DNA from: CALXQW01 sp031553045
Lineage (GTDB): Bacteria; Verrucomicrobiota; Verrucomicrobiia; Opitutales; Intestinicryptomonadaceae
Reading direction: 5' to 3'
DNA: 64,000 nt
Assembly: GCA_031553045.1 (NCBI GenBank)
Contig: JAVBLZ010000011.1
Span: forward strand, 62,001-126,000
Shown here: positions 34,002 to 42,944 of the stretch, piece by piece
Numbering within the stretch: the first letter of the stretch is position 1
Layout of the letters: every line of letters begins with the position of its first letter
Made by a program: the position numbers and the translations under genes
The notes under the pieces: model-generated
What the model saw: only the letters and a program-made list of their open reading frames with translations
Database searches by the model: none
What the model was told of the DNA's origin: nothing

Positions 34002-35450
34002 ATGAGTGAATCAATAAACACAGGCAAGGTAACGCAAGTAATAGGCGCAGTTGTTGACGTGGTATTTTCGGAAGGAAAAATTCCCGACATTTACAATGCA
34101 CTGAATACAACAATCAATGTCGGCGGCGTTGAAAAAAAGATAGTTTTGGAAGTTCAACAGCATCTTGAAGACTGCGTTGTGCGCACGGTATCTATGAACG
34201 CCACAGACGGGCTGAGCAGGGGCGCAAGCGTTTTGGACACCGGCAAGCCCATTATGGTGCCCGTGGGCAATCAAGTGTTGGGCAGAATTTTCAACGTTAC
34301 AGGAGACACTGTTGACAATAAAGTTGCACTTGAAGTTAAAGAGCGTTTGCCTATTCACAGGCAAGCGCCCCCTTTGGTTGACCAAAGCACGCACGCTGAA
34401 ATTTTGGAAACGGGCATTAAACCCATAGACCTAATCTGCCCATTCGTAAAGGGCGGAAAGGTTGGCGCATTTGGCGGTGCGGGCGTGGGCAAAACCGTTG
34501 TTATTATGGAGCTTATAAACAACATCGCAAAGGCGCACGGCGGATACTCCGTATTTGCAGGCGTCGGCGAACGTTCCAGAGAGGGCAACGACCTTTATCA
34601 TGAGATGGTAAGCTCCGGCGTCATCAATGAGAAAGAGCCTGAAAAATCAAAAGTGGCGCTGGTGTACGGTCAGATGAATGAACCCCCCGGCGCACGTATG
34701 AGAGTTGCATTGTCTGCGCTTACCATGACTGAATATTTCCGAGATGTGCAAGGGCAAGACGTTTTGCTTTTTATAGACAACATCTTCCGCTTTTCGCAAG
34801 CAGGCAGCGAGGTTAGCGCATTGCTGGGGCGTTCGCCGTCGGCAGTGGGTTATCAGCCAACGCTCGCCCAAGAAATGGGGCAGCTGCAAGAGCGCATCAC
34901 TTCAACCAAAAAAGGCTCTATAACTTCTTTCCAGGCGGTTTATGTGCCAGCCGATGACCTTACAGACCCCGCCCCCGCAAACACATTTTCGCACTTAGAT
35001 TCAACAATAGTTTTGGATAGGGCGATAGCCTCTTTGGGCATCTACCCCGCAATAGATCCGCTTGCCTCAACCTCAAACGCACTCACTCCGACGATAGTCG
35101 GGCAGGAGCATTTTGACGTCGCCAGAGGCGTGCAGGCAATACTGCAAAAATATAAAGACCTGCAAGACATCATTGCAATCTTAGGCGTTGATGAGCTTTC
35201 CGATGACGACAAAATGGCGGTCTTTAGGGCAAGAAAAATCCAGAAATATCTTTCCCACCCCTTCCACGTGTCCGAGATTTTCAACGGCGTGCCCGGCGTT
35301 TATGTTTCAACGGCAGACACTATCAGGGGCTTCAAAATGATCCTCAATGGAGAGCTTGACCACGTTAATGAAAATGACTTTTTCTTGAAGGGCAAAATTG
35401 AAGAAGTTTTGGAAGCCCATGAAAAAACAAAATCTAAAGACTCAAAATAA
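34002..35450 (+). CDS. atpD: ATP synthase F1 subunit beta
   Basis: Catalytic subunit, 482 residues from ATG 34002 (MSESINTGKV); an upstream in-frame start at 33978 would overlap atpG and is less likely. Walker A GGAGVGKTVVIMELI, the catalytic Glu in GVGERSREGNDLYHEM, Walker B VLLFIDNIFRFSQAGSEVSALLGR, and the DELSDDDK segment (usually DELSEEDK) are all present. The stop TAA shares its last base with the atpC ATG. Confidence 0.98.
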   Translation: MSESINTGKVTQVIGAVVDVVFSEGKIPDIYNALNTTINVGGVEKKIVLEVQQHLEDCVVRTVSMNATDGLSRGASVLDTGKPIMVPVGNQVLGRIFNVTGDTVDNKVALEVKERLPIHRQAPPLVDQSTHAEILETGIKPIDLICPFVKGGKVGAFGGAGVGKTVVIMELINNIAKAHGGYSVFAGVGERSREGNDLYHEMVSSGVINEKEPEKSKVALVYGQMNEPPGARMRVALSALTMTEYFRDVQGQDVLLFIDNIFRFSQAGSEVSALLGRSPSAVGYQPTLAQEMGQLQERITSTKKGSITSFQAVYVPADDLTDPAPANTFSHLDSTIVLDRAIASLGIYPAIDPLASTSNALTPTIVGQEHFDVARGVQAILQKYKDLQDIIAILGVDELSDDDKMAVFRARKIQKYLSHPFHVSEIFNGVPGVYVSTADTIRGFKMILNGELDHVNENDFFLKGKIEEVLEAHEKTKSKDSK

Positions 35451-35872
35451 TGGCTCTTAGGCTTGAGATAGTAACCCCTGAAGGTATCGTTTGGTCGGAC
35501 GATGTAAAAAGCGTTGTGCTGCCAACTATCGACGGCGAAATGGGCATTCTGGCGGGGCATATCCCGCTTATTACAAAGCTAAACGCCGGCGATTTGCGGG
35601 TGGAAATGCTCAATGGCAAAACGGAATTTCTGGCGGTGGATATTGGCTTTGCAAGATGTATGGCGGACACCGTATCCGTGCTCACGGAAGCCGCAATCAA
35701 ATTTGAAGATTTGGACGACGCCAAAATCAAAGCCTCTAAAGAAGCCGCAATAGCCGCATTGGCGGAATCGCACAAAAACAAATCTAACGCCTCACCAGAA
35801 GAAATCGAAAGGCTTGAAGCCGTACTGCGCTTTGCAATAGTGCAGGAACTCGCAAAATCTAAACGTAAATGA
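35450..35872 (+). CDS. atpC: ATP synthase F1 subunit epsilon
   Basis: A 140-residue rotor subunit with the N-terminal beta-sandwich (LEIVTPEGIVWSDDVKSVVLPTIDGEMGILAGHIPLI) and a C-terminal helical hairpin (about residues 88-135) of the sort that can inhibit ATP hydrolysis. It overlaps atpD by one base and glnS by four bases. Confidence 0.95.
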   Translation: MALRLEIVTPEGIVWSDDVKSVVLPTIDGEMGILAGHIPLITKLNAGDLRVEMLNGKTEFLAVDIGFARCMADTVSVLTEAAIKFEDLDDAKIKASKEAAIAALAESHKNKSNASPEEIERLEAVLRFAIVQELAKSKRK

Positions 35873-37554
35873 CATCTGAACCTGAAAATCAAAATAAGTC
35901 AAAACACTTTGTCAGACAAATTATAGAAGAAGATTTATCAAAAGGTCTTCAGCGTGAAGACATACGCACCCGCTTTCCTCCTGAGCCCAACGGCTGCCTG
36001 CATATAGGCCACGCAAAGGCTTTTTGTTTGGACTTTGGCATGGCGCTTGAATACGGCGGCAAATGCAATCTGCGCTTTGATGATACAAACCCAACTAAAG
36101 AGGACAACCGCTTTGTTGAGGCAATCAAAGAAGACATACGCTGGATGGGTTTCGACTGGGAAAATCGGGAGTTCTACGCTTCAGACTATTTTGAAAAGCT
36201 ATACAACTACGCCTTGGAACTGATTGAAAATAACAAGGCATACATTTGCACGCTTTCCCCCGAAGAATTTAAGGAATACAGAGGCATCCCTGGCAGACCG
36301 GGCAAAGATAGCCCCCATCGCAACAGGCCAATGGCAGAAAGTCTGGATATTTTTAAGCGCATGCGAAACGGCGAATTTGCCGAAGGCGCATACGTCTTGC
36401 GCGCCAAGATAGATATGGCAAACCCCAATCTGCATTTGAGAGACCCTGCCATTTACAGAATCAAACACGCCGAACATATACGCACGGGCAAATCTTGGTG
36501 CATATACCCCATGTATGACTTTGCGCACTGCCTTTCAGACGCCATTGAAGGCATAACACATTCTCTTTGCACGCTTGAGTTTGAAGTGCACAGACCCCTT
36601 TACGACTGGTTTATAGAAAACACCAGCATCATAAAAACGCTCAAAGTTCAGCCAAGGCAGAATGAATTTGCGCGCCTGAATTTGTCGCACACAATGATGA
36701 GCAAGCGCAAGCTCCAGCAGCTTGTGGAGGAAAAAATTGTGGAAGATTGGGACGACCCCCGCATGCCCACATTATCTGGTATGCGCCGCAGAGGTTACAC
36801 TCCGCAGGCGATAAAAAATTTTTGCGAAGAAATTGGCATTACAAAATTCAACAGCCTTACGCAGATTGCGCTTTTAGAGCATTGTCTGAGGGCAGACTTG
36901 AATAAAGTAGCCCTGCGCCGAATGGCGGTTTTTGACCCATTGCTTGTAGAAATTACAAATTGGGAAGATGGCTTGGTTGACTGGCTTGACGCAATCAACA
37001 ACCCTGAAGATGAATCTGCGGGAACACGCAAAGTGCCGTTCTCAAAACACATATACATAGAAAAGTCGGACTTTATGGAGAACCCTCCCAAAAAGTATTT
37101 TAGGCTTTCTCCAGGCACAGAAGTGCGCCTGCGTTACGCATATATCTTGAAGTGTGTTGATGTTGTAAAAAATGCGGACGGCTCTGTGGAAAAACTGCTT
37201 TGTACCATAGACACTGAAAGTCGTGGCGGCAACGCTCCGGACGGCCGCAAGATTAAGGGCACAATACACTTTGTAAGTAAAGACCACGCCCTCAAAGCCA
37301 AAGTGCGCCTCTTTGACAACCTCTTTACGAAGGAAGATTTAAGCAATCTGGGCGACGATGAGAATTTTAAGGATTACCTTAATCCAAATTCTTTGACGGA
37401 AACTGAAGCGCTGCTTGAGCCTTCTTTAAAAGAAGCCAAGCCTCAAGAGCCTTTGCAGTTCGAGCGCAACGCCTATTTCACCTTAGATTCAAAATCTTCC
37501 GATGCGCTTGTTTTTAACCGCACGGTTACGCTTAAAGAATCCTTTGTAAAATAA
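35869..37554 (+). CDS. glnS: Glutaminyl-tRNA synthetase
   Basis: Charges tRNA-Gln directly with glutamine, 561 residues. Class I signatures: PPEPNGCLHIGHAK (HIGH) and SHTMMSKRKL (MSK type of the KMSKS loop); RFDDTNPTKEDNRFVEAIKEDIRWMGF is diagnostic of GlnRS rather than GluRS, and a C-terminal anticodon-binding beta-barrel region is present. Its ATG overlaps the atpC stop as ATGA, so it is translated from the ATP synthase transcript. Direct charging suggests the cell does not depend on GatCAB for Gln-tRNA. Confidence 0.96.
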   Translation: MTSEPENQNKSKHFVRQIIEEDLSKGLQREDIRTRFPPEPNGCLHIGHAKAFCLDFGMALEYGGKCNLRFDDTNPTKEDNRFVEAIKEDIRWMGFDWENREFYASDYFEKLYNYALELIENNKAYICTLSPEEFKEYRGIPGRPGKDSPHRNRPMAESLDIFKRMRNGEFAEGAYVLRAKIDMANPNLHLRDPAIYRIKHAEHIRTGKSWCIYPMYDFAHCLSDAIEGITHSLCTLEFEVHRPLYDWFIENTSIIKTLKVQPRQNEFARLNLSHTMMSKRKLQQLVEEKIVEDWDDPRMPTLSGMRRRGYTPQAIKNFCEEIGITKFNSLTQIALLEHCLRADLNKVALRRMAVFDPLLVEITNWEDGLVDWLDAINNPEDESAGTRKVPFSKHIYIEKSDFMENPPKKYFRLSPGTEVRLRYAYILKCVDVVKNADGSVEKLLCTIDTESRGGNAPDGRKIKGTIHFVSKDHALKAKVRLFDNLFTKEDLSNLGDDENFKDYLNPNSLTETEALLEPSLKEAKPQEPLQFERNAYFTLDSKSSDALVFNRTVTLKESFVK

Positions 37555-37574
37555 ATTTTAGGTAATGCAAAAAC

Positions 37575-37605
37575 AAAAAACCTCTCAGATTGAGAGGTTT
37601 TTTTT
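37575..37605 (+). terminator. Intrinsic terminator of the atp-glnS operon
   Basis: Stem AACCTCTC/GAGAGGTT with a short loop and T-run, 20 bases after glnS; the A-run on the left lets it serve the convergent FAD oxidoreductase as well. Confidence 0.85.
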
Positions 37606-37627
37606 GCATGATAAATTATTATACGTT

Positions 37628-39115
37628 TTATATTTTTGCCAAAATATATCCGCCGTCTGATATGATTTTTTTCTGTAAAACTTTTACGTTTATTTTACGC
37701 ACAGATTTATTTTCATCGGCAGACATTGCCGCAGCGTAACCCGCCGCCTGACCCGTTATAAAGCAAGCCGGCATCACCCTGATTGAGCCGTGCACAAGCT
37801 GGTCGGCGCTCACACAGCGTCCGGCAATAAGCAGGTTGTCAAAGCCTTGCGGTGTTAAAATTCTGTACGGTATGCCGTAACTTTCTCCGTCTTTATATTT
37901 GTACACCTGGTCAAATTCTTTGCGGTGCTGCGCCAAAGATTTTGCGTCGGTATCGGAAGGGTGTATATCTATGGGATAACAGTAGCGCCCAATCTCGTCG
38001 TCGAACACCGCACGCTTTTTGTAGTCTTCAATATTCAAAACATATTCGCCGATTATTCGACGTGTCTCCCTTATACCAAGCAGGTTTGCGGTGTCTATCA
38101 CCTTTGCATTTTCAAAACCTTTTATGTAGGTGTTGTAGTAATTTTCAAACTCCGGCATACTTTTGCGCGCACTTAAAAGCGCTTTGGTAATTGAAACTTC
38201 ATCCGTTGCGTCGAGATTAAATGTGTGCCCTATATTGCCCACGCCATAAGTCTTTCCAAGCCTGTGTATGCCCGTCATGTGCGGGTCTTTAACGGTAAAT
38301 ATGCCGCTTTCAAAAGCTTCTTTGAGCTTATACGCTTGCGTGTGGTGCGCAATATCGGGGCGCACTTTGTCCCACTCATCCCAATTTATGTCTGTCCAAA
38401 GACTCATTAAAGAGCCTGGCATGAGCTTGCCTGAAGCGTCGCCTTTTTCAAACTTTGCATTTGCCATTGCCGCCAAATCGCCGTTGCCTGTGGCGTCTAT
38501 ATACACTTTTGCTTTCACGGCAAATATTCCACTTGGCGCAGCGCACACAACATAATTTATTTTGCCGCCTTTGGCATCTGCGGCAATCAATCTGGTATAA
38601 AATGAAAAGCCTATTCCAGATTCCTGAGCAAAGCCATCATAGACCCTCTTGAGGGCTTCAACATCTATGCAAGGCCCCGCATATCTGCGCTCTTTGGCAA
38701 GGGTGTCCACAAGTTTTCTGCCAAAGCCTCCGCACAAAAAGTGCGTGCCATCTTTGGGCTCTGTCCAAATTGTGTCATTGTAAATTTTACGGGCCTCCGT
38801 GCGAGGGCTAAAAGCGTCGGTCATCTGCGTAAATACGGGAACCCTGCCGCCCGTTCCCATTCCGCCAAAAGAAGATACCGCTTCCGCCAAAAAAACTTTT
38901 GCCCCTGAATTTGCCGCAGTTACGGCGGAAGAAATGCCCGCAGGGCCGCCGCCCGCCACAAACACATCAACTTCATATTTTACGGGTATTTTTTGTGAAA
39001 ATGAAATTTCTTTTCCCTCGGCATTTTCTGCGGCAAGCGCCGACGAACTAATAGCCGCCGTACCCAAACCCGCAAGGGCAGTTGTCATATTTTTAAAATA
39101 TTCTCGTCTATTCAT
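37628..39115 (-). CDS. Exported FAD-dependent oxidoreductase
   Basis: A 495-residue flavoprotein of the FAD_oxidored type common in PVC and Bacteroidota glycan loci. The N-terminus MNRREYFKNMTTALAGLG has a Tat-like twin Arg and a signal ending near ALAAE, suggesting export with folded FAD. The dinucleotide-binding motif is VFVAGGGPAGISSAVTAA; later GNGDLAAMANAKFEKGDA and the C-terminal GRCVSADQLVHGSIRVMPACFITGQAAGYAAA complete the fold. The substrate is unknown. It is divergent from a signal-bearing PHP-domain protein 100 bases away; the two may act on the same compound. Confidence 0.85.
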   Translation of the reverse strand: MNRREYFKNMTTALAGLGTAAISSSALAAENAEGKEISFSQKIPVKYEVDVFVAGGGPAGISSAVTAANSGAKVFLAEAVSSFGGMGTGGRVPVFTQMTDAFSPRTEARKIYNDTIWTEPKDGTHFLCGGFGRKLVDTLAKERRYAGPCIDVEALKRVYDGFAQESGIGFSFYTRLIAADAKGGKINYVVCAAPSGIFAVKAKVYIDATGNGDLAAMANAKFEKGDASGKLMPGSLMSLWTDINWDEWDKVRPDIAHHTQAYKLKEAFESGIFTVKDPHMTGIHRLGKTYGVGNIGHTFNLDATDEVSITKALLSARKSMPEFENYYNTYIKGFENAKVIDTANLLGIRETRRIIGEYVLNIEDYKKRAVFDDEIGRYCYPIDIHPSDTDAKSLAQHRKEFDQVYKYKDGESYGIPYRILTPQGFDNLLIAGRCVSADQLVHGSIRVMPACFITGQAAGYAAAMSADENKSVRKINVKVLQKKIISDGGYILAKI

Positions 39116-39216
39116 GTTTTTCCACTAAATCGTTTTAGCTGAATATGTCAAACTTTTTTGCTTGTGAAGTTTCAGGCAAAAAAAGATAATTAAAGCTGCG
39201 AATCTTCAAAAATCTT

Positions 39217-40674
39217 ATGGACAGAAAAACTTTTTTAAAAACCGGATTTTTCACATCTCTTGCGTCCGCCATTTTGCCAAGGCTATGCGCTGAAACCGAG
39301 CAGAAATTTTCAAGCCAAAAACTTCCCAAAGACGTTTCTTTTTGTCAGAGAGTTTTTAAAGTAAATACTCCCTCAAAATTACGCATCCAAATTCCCGAAA
39401 AATTTAAGAAAGATGTGCTTCAAAATCCTCAAGGCTTCAAGCTTGTCTGCCTTAGTTCCGACAGGTATGCGATGAGCGCAAAGAAACGTTTGTATATAGA
39501 CTTCCCGCTTTGGAGACGGTCGGAAAAAATTGACAAGATGAATTATGAAAACGCCCTTGTAGATTTTGAAATTGAAGAAGACCGCCTTTTAATTGACGTC
39601 AATTTTGCAAATGAAGATTTGTACGTTATGGAACTTTTCAAAAAAGATTCCATGAAAAAACCAATTTTTAAAGAGCATGTTTTTGCCGTAAAAGAAGATT
39701 TATTTGATATGCGCCCCTTTAAAGGCGATATGCACATGCATTCAATTTTTTCAGACGGGAAAAATACTCCCGAAGAAATGGGGCATAAGTGCCTGCAACT
39801 TGGCATGGATTTTCAAGCACTTTCAGACCACAATAAATATGAGGGTTCTCAACATTTGATGGAGGCTTTTAAAGATCTCAATACTTCTTTAAAAATACTG
39901 AATGCGGAAGAAGTGCATGTAAGCGCAGTGCATGTCCATAGCATAGGTTCAGATAGAAGCATTACAAACTGGGTGAATGAAAATAAGGAGACATTTTCAA
40001 AAAGTGTCGAAAAAATATTAAGTACTCTGCCAAAAAATTTAGATAGTGTTGATGCCAGAGATATTGCGGAAACTGAAGCCGCTTTTGATTTAATAAGAAG
40101 TTTTGGGGGCATTGCGCAGTTCAATCATCCTTATTGGTATAGGGGTGATGAATGTATGCATGTCAGCAAGACTGTGCGTGAAGAAGTTTTTAACAGGAAA
40201 AATTTTGATTCAATAGAAGTTGTCAACAGCCTAGTAAATCCTTCCGCCACAGATCTTATTTTGTCGCACGTTATGGAGCTTTTGCTGAAAGGTGCGGACT
40301 ATTCAATAATTTCAGATTCCGATGCGCACAGCATAACACAAATCGGCGGCGCTTACACGATAGTTTTTGCGAAATCAAAAGATTTTAAAGATTTAAAAGC
40401 ATCAATACTTGATAAAAAGAATGTGGCTGTTGACAATAGGCCCGAGCATCATCCCGAAATTTTTGGCAATAGGCGCTATGTTTTCTATGCAGATTTTTTA
40501 ATTAAAAATTATTACCCATCTTTGACCAAATTAAAATTAGATGAATCTGAAATTTTGGCTTTAATGTTGCCTTTGCTTAAAGAAAAAGATTCCGAAAAAT
40601 TTACTACGCTCAATAAAGAATTGGCCGAAAAATCTGATATAGTAAAAAAATATTCTGATAGTTTTTTTGGATAA
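39217..40674 (+). CDS. Exported PHP-domain metallophosphoesterase
   Basis: A 485-residue protein with a signal peptide (MDRKTFLKTGFFTSLASAILPRLCA), an N-terminal beta-rich region (about 30-165) and a PHP domain (about 168-410). Metal ligands are visible in KGDMHMHSIFSDG, ALSDHN, HVHSIG, FNHPYW and SDSDAH, a complete trinuclear set. It likely hydrolyses a phosphoester in the periplasm. The divergent arrangement with the FAD oxidoreductase suggests a shared promoter region at 39116-39216. Its own terminator follows. Confidence 0.85.
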   Translation: MDRKTFLKTGFFTSLASAILPRLCAETEQKFSSQKLPKDVSFCQRVFKVNTPSKLRIQIPEKFKKDVLQNPQGFKLVCLSSDRYAMSAKKRLYIDFPLWRRSEKIDKMNYENALVDFEIEEDRLLIDVNFANEDLYVMELFKKDSMKKPIFKEHVFAVKEDLFDMRPFKGDMHMHSIFSDGKNTPEEMGHKCLQLGMDFQALSDHNKYEGSQHLMEAFKDLNTSLKILNAEEVHVSAVHVHSIGSDRSITNWVNENKETFSKSVEKILSTLPKNLDSVDARDIAETEAAFDLIRSFGGIAQFNHPYWYRGDECMHVSKTVREEVFNRKNFDSIEVVNSLVNPSATDLILSHVMELLLKGADYSIISDSDAHSITQIGGAYTIVFAKSKDFKDLKASILDKKNVAVDNRPEHHPEIFGNRRYVFYADFLIKNYYPSLTKLKLDESEILALMLPLLKEKDSEKFTTLNKELAEKSDIVKKYSDSFFG

Positions 40675-41213
40675 AAAACGCTAAGTAAATAAATTGTTTC
40701 ATCAAAAGTTTTGGCATTAAACAAAAAAGCGTTTCAGAAAAAATTTTGAGACGCTTTTTTATTTTGTTACTTTGCAAAATAAAACACTAGCTTGCTCAAT
40801 ATTTTTAAAAGGATTTTTTTCTGGTTTTAGGGGGGATTTAATATCTTTGTGCATTTGGGCAAGAAAAAGCTGTTTAAGAGGCTTTATTGAGCTTTTTAGA
40901 GTGTAAGGGGATTTATATGTAAATACGTTTTTGACAAAATTTAAAGCAAGCTAAGCAAAGGAATATAATATGTTATATATATTTAATTTATAAATATATT
41001 CTTATTAATATAGGCTGTGAATATGTGAACTAGATTTTTAAGTTGCCTATTATTAATTATATAAATGATTGAATTATTGGTAGTAGGTCTATAAAAAAAT
41101 ATGAATAATTTTATGTTTTCAACAAATTGACAATCTATGAAAAGGTTATATTCAGATTGTTCTTAGGCTTATTAACAAGATATTAACAATGAAAAAAACG
41201 AGCTAAAATTTAA
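40675..41213. other. 539-base AT-rich gap
   Basis: Apart from the terminator at 40723-40760 I see no gene, tRNA or convincing promoter-gene pair. It is extremely AT-rich (for example TATATATTTAATTTATAAATATATT-like stretches near 40980-41010) and shows TTGACA twice without well-spaced -10 boxes. A small RNA cannot be ruled out. Confidence 0.4.
40723..40760 (+). terminator. Intrinsic terminator after the PHP gene
   Basis: Stem AAAAAAGCGTTTC/GAGACGCTTTTTT with a 12-base loop; one mismatch. Poly-T tail present. Confidence 0.85.
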
Positions 41214-42164
41214 TTAAAAATTACTGCTTAAAATTTTAAAAGCCTCTGCCTTGTCTATAAAAATTTGTTTTTTGAGAGCCTCTAAAGATGGGAACTTTTT
41301 TTCCGCTCTTAAGAATTTTAAAAATTCCACTTCTATTTTTGCGCCCGTAGAAAAATTTGGAGTCTTAAATAAATTTGATTCTAAAATTGGTTCTGAAATT
41401 TTTTCTACCGTTGGGTTTAACCCATAATTTGAAACAGCGTAAGATGAAAATTTCTTTTTACCTAAATATTTTACCTTCGTTAAATAGACACCATATGGCG
41501 GTTTGCAATCAGGATTGAATTTTATATTCAAAGTTGGAAAGCCCAGTTTTTTCCCCAGTTTTTTCCCTGCTATTACTTTACCAAAAGCAGAATAAGGATT
41601 AAAATTCATATCCTTAATATAATCAACCTTACCATCTTCAATAAGGCTGCGCAGCCTAGAAGAACTCACCCTTGAGCCTTCAAAATACACGCCTTTTACA
41701 GCGCAATATTGAATGCCAAAATTTTTTGAATTATTTTTAAGCCATTCTGCACCGCCACTTGCGTTTGAACCAAAGTGAAAATTTTCTCCACTTACCAAAG
41801 CTTTTAAATTTGGGAATGATTCTTTCAAAAAAATTAAAAATTCCTCAGGTGATTTTTTGGAAAATTCTTTGTCGAAATTTTTTACAAAAACCTTGTTTAT
41901 CTTTTGAGATTTAATTTTTTCAATGCGCTGCTCAAGTGTGGATACGAGGCGCACAACCCTAGTCTTGGTTATTTTTGAGGGGTGTGGGAAAAATGTGAGC
42001 ACCGCCGATTTTGCGCCAAATTTTTTTGCCAAACTCAAAGTTTTTTTCAATACCGCAATATGCCCCTTATGCACGCCGTCAAATACCCCCAATGCCAAGA
42101 CCAAAGCGCTTCTGTCAAAAAATTCAGAGGCTTTTATGCCGAGATGTTTTTTTGAATTTTTCAT
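41214..42164 (-). CDS. ribF: Bifunctional riboflavin kinase/FAD synthetase
   Basis: Makes FMN from riboflavin and FAD from FMN. The 316 residues contain the nucleotidyltransferase motif ALGVFDGVHKGHIAVL, TFFPHPS and a Ser/Arg site VSSSRLRSLIEDG, then the kinase domain GKVIAGKKLGKKLGFPTLNIKF and PYGVYLTKV. It is the last gene of the nusA operon, 68 bases after truB, a very common position. Confidence 0.95.
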   Translation of the reverse strand: MKNSKKHLGIKASEFFDRSALVLALGVFDGVHKGHIAVLKKTLSLAKKFGAKSAVLTFFPHPSKITKTRVVRLVSTLEQRIEKIKSQKINKVFVKNFDKEFSKKSPEEFLIFLKESFPNLKALVSGENFHFGSNASGGAEWLKNNSKNFGIQYCAVKGVYFEGSRVSSSRLRSLIEDGKVDYIKDMNFNPYSAFGKVIAGKKLGKKLGFPTLNIKFNPDCKPPYGVYLTKVKYLGKKKFSSYAVSNYGLNPTVEKISEPILESNLFKTPNFSTGAKIEVEFLKFLRAEKKFPSLEALKKQIFIDKAEAFKILSSNF

Positions 42165-42232
42165 TGGGCAGGATTCAATTTAGTTGAGGACAAATATAAA
42201 AGGCGCTTTGTTTTCCAAACAAAAAATTTGTA

Positions 42233-42943
42233 TCAGAGCGCAAAGCTAGGCACTGCGCTTGCAACGGGAATTAGGCGTGATTTTATTGCCGACAAGCCAA
42301 GATCGTTTAGCTGCTCTATTGTTATTGCGTCTGCCACGTTGAATTTGTTGCTGGCAGTGCGTCGTAAAGATGTCATATATGCGCCGCAACCGATTTTTTG
42401 CCCCAAGTCATGGCAAATTGTGCGCACGTAAGTGCCCTTGCTGCAATGCAGGCAGAATGAGGCTTCAGGCGTATTCCAACCCAGAAGTTCAAATTTTGAA
42501 ACGTTGATAAAGCGAGGTTCTCTTGGAACGTCCTGACCCTTTCTGGCGAGTTTATAAAGAGGCACGCCTTTAATTTTTTTTGCGCTGAACATGGGCGGTG
42601 TCTGGTACTGGTCGCCCAAAAAAGATGTCATAAGCTTGCGCAGGTCTTCCTCAGAAAGGTCTGGCACAGGCGCTTCCGAGGTAATTTCGCCATCGGAATC
42701 CTGAGAATCTGTGGTTTTGCCGAGAGTAAAAGTGCCCTCATAGACTTTGTCCAAACTCATAATATATTGGGAGACCTTTGTTGCCCTGCCCACAAGAATC
42801 ACCAACAGCCCCGTGGCAAGAGGGTCTAGCGTTCCGGCGTGGCCGACAGCCTTCATTTTAAGTTTTCTGCGCACCATATCCACAACATCGTGCGATGTGC
42901 AGCCCTGATGCTTGTCTATTAGGAGTATTCCTTCAAATTCCAT
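42233..42943 (-). CDS. truB: tRNA pseudouridine-55 synthase
   Basis: Isomerises U55 in the T-loop of tRNAs. From ATG 42943 it has 236 residues. The catalytic Asp is in GHAGTLDPLATGLL; also visible are GILLIDKHQGCTSHDVV at the start and KGTYVRTICHDLG. One base separates it from the nrnA stop, suggesting coupling. The reading from 42982 would overlap nrnA and adds an atypical basic leader. Confidence 0.95.
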   Translation of the reverse strand: MEFEGILLIDKHQGCTSHDVVDMVRRKLKMKAVGHAGTLDPLATGLLVILVGRATKVSQYIMSLDKVYEGTFTLGKTTDSQDSDGEITSEAPVPDLSEEDLRKLMTSFLGDQYQTPPMFSAKKIKGVPLYKLARKGQDVPREPRFINVSKFELLGWNTPEASFCLHCSKGTYVRTICHDLGQKIGCGAYMTSLRRTASNKFNVADAITIEQLNDLGLSAIKSRLIPVASAVPSFAL

Positions 42944-42944
42944 A

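Noticed and set aside
40763..41213. A promoter or small RNA in the very AT-rich gap before ribF.
   Set aside because: TTGACA occurs twice but without a -10 box at suitable distance, and no hairpin with T-run follows; AT bias alone produces such matches.
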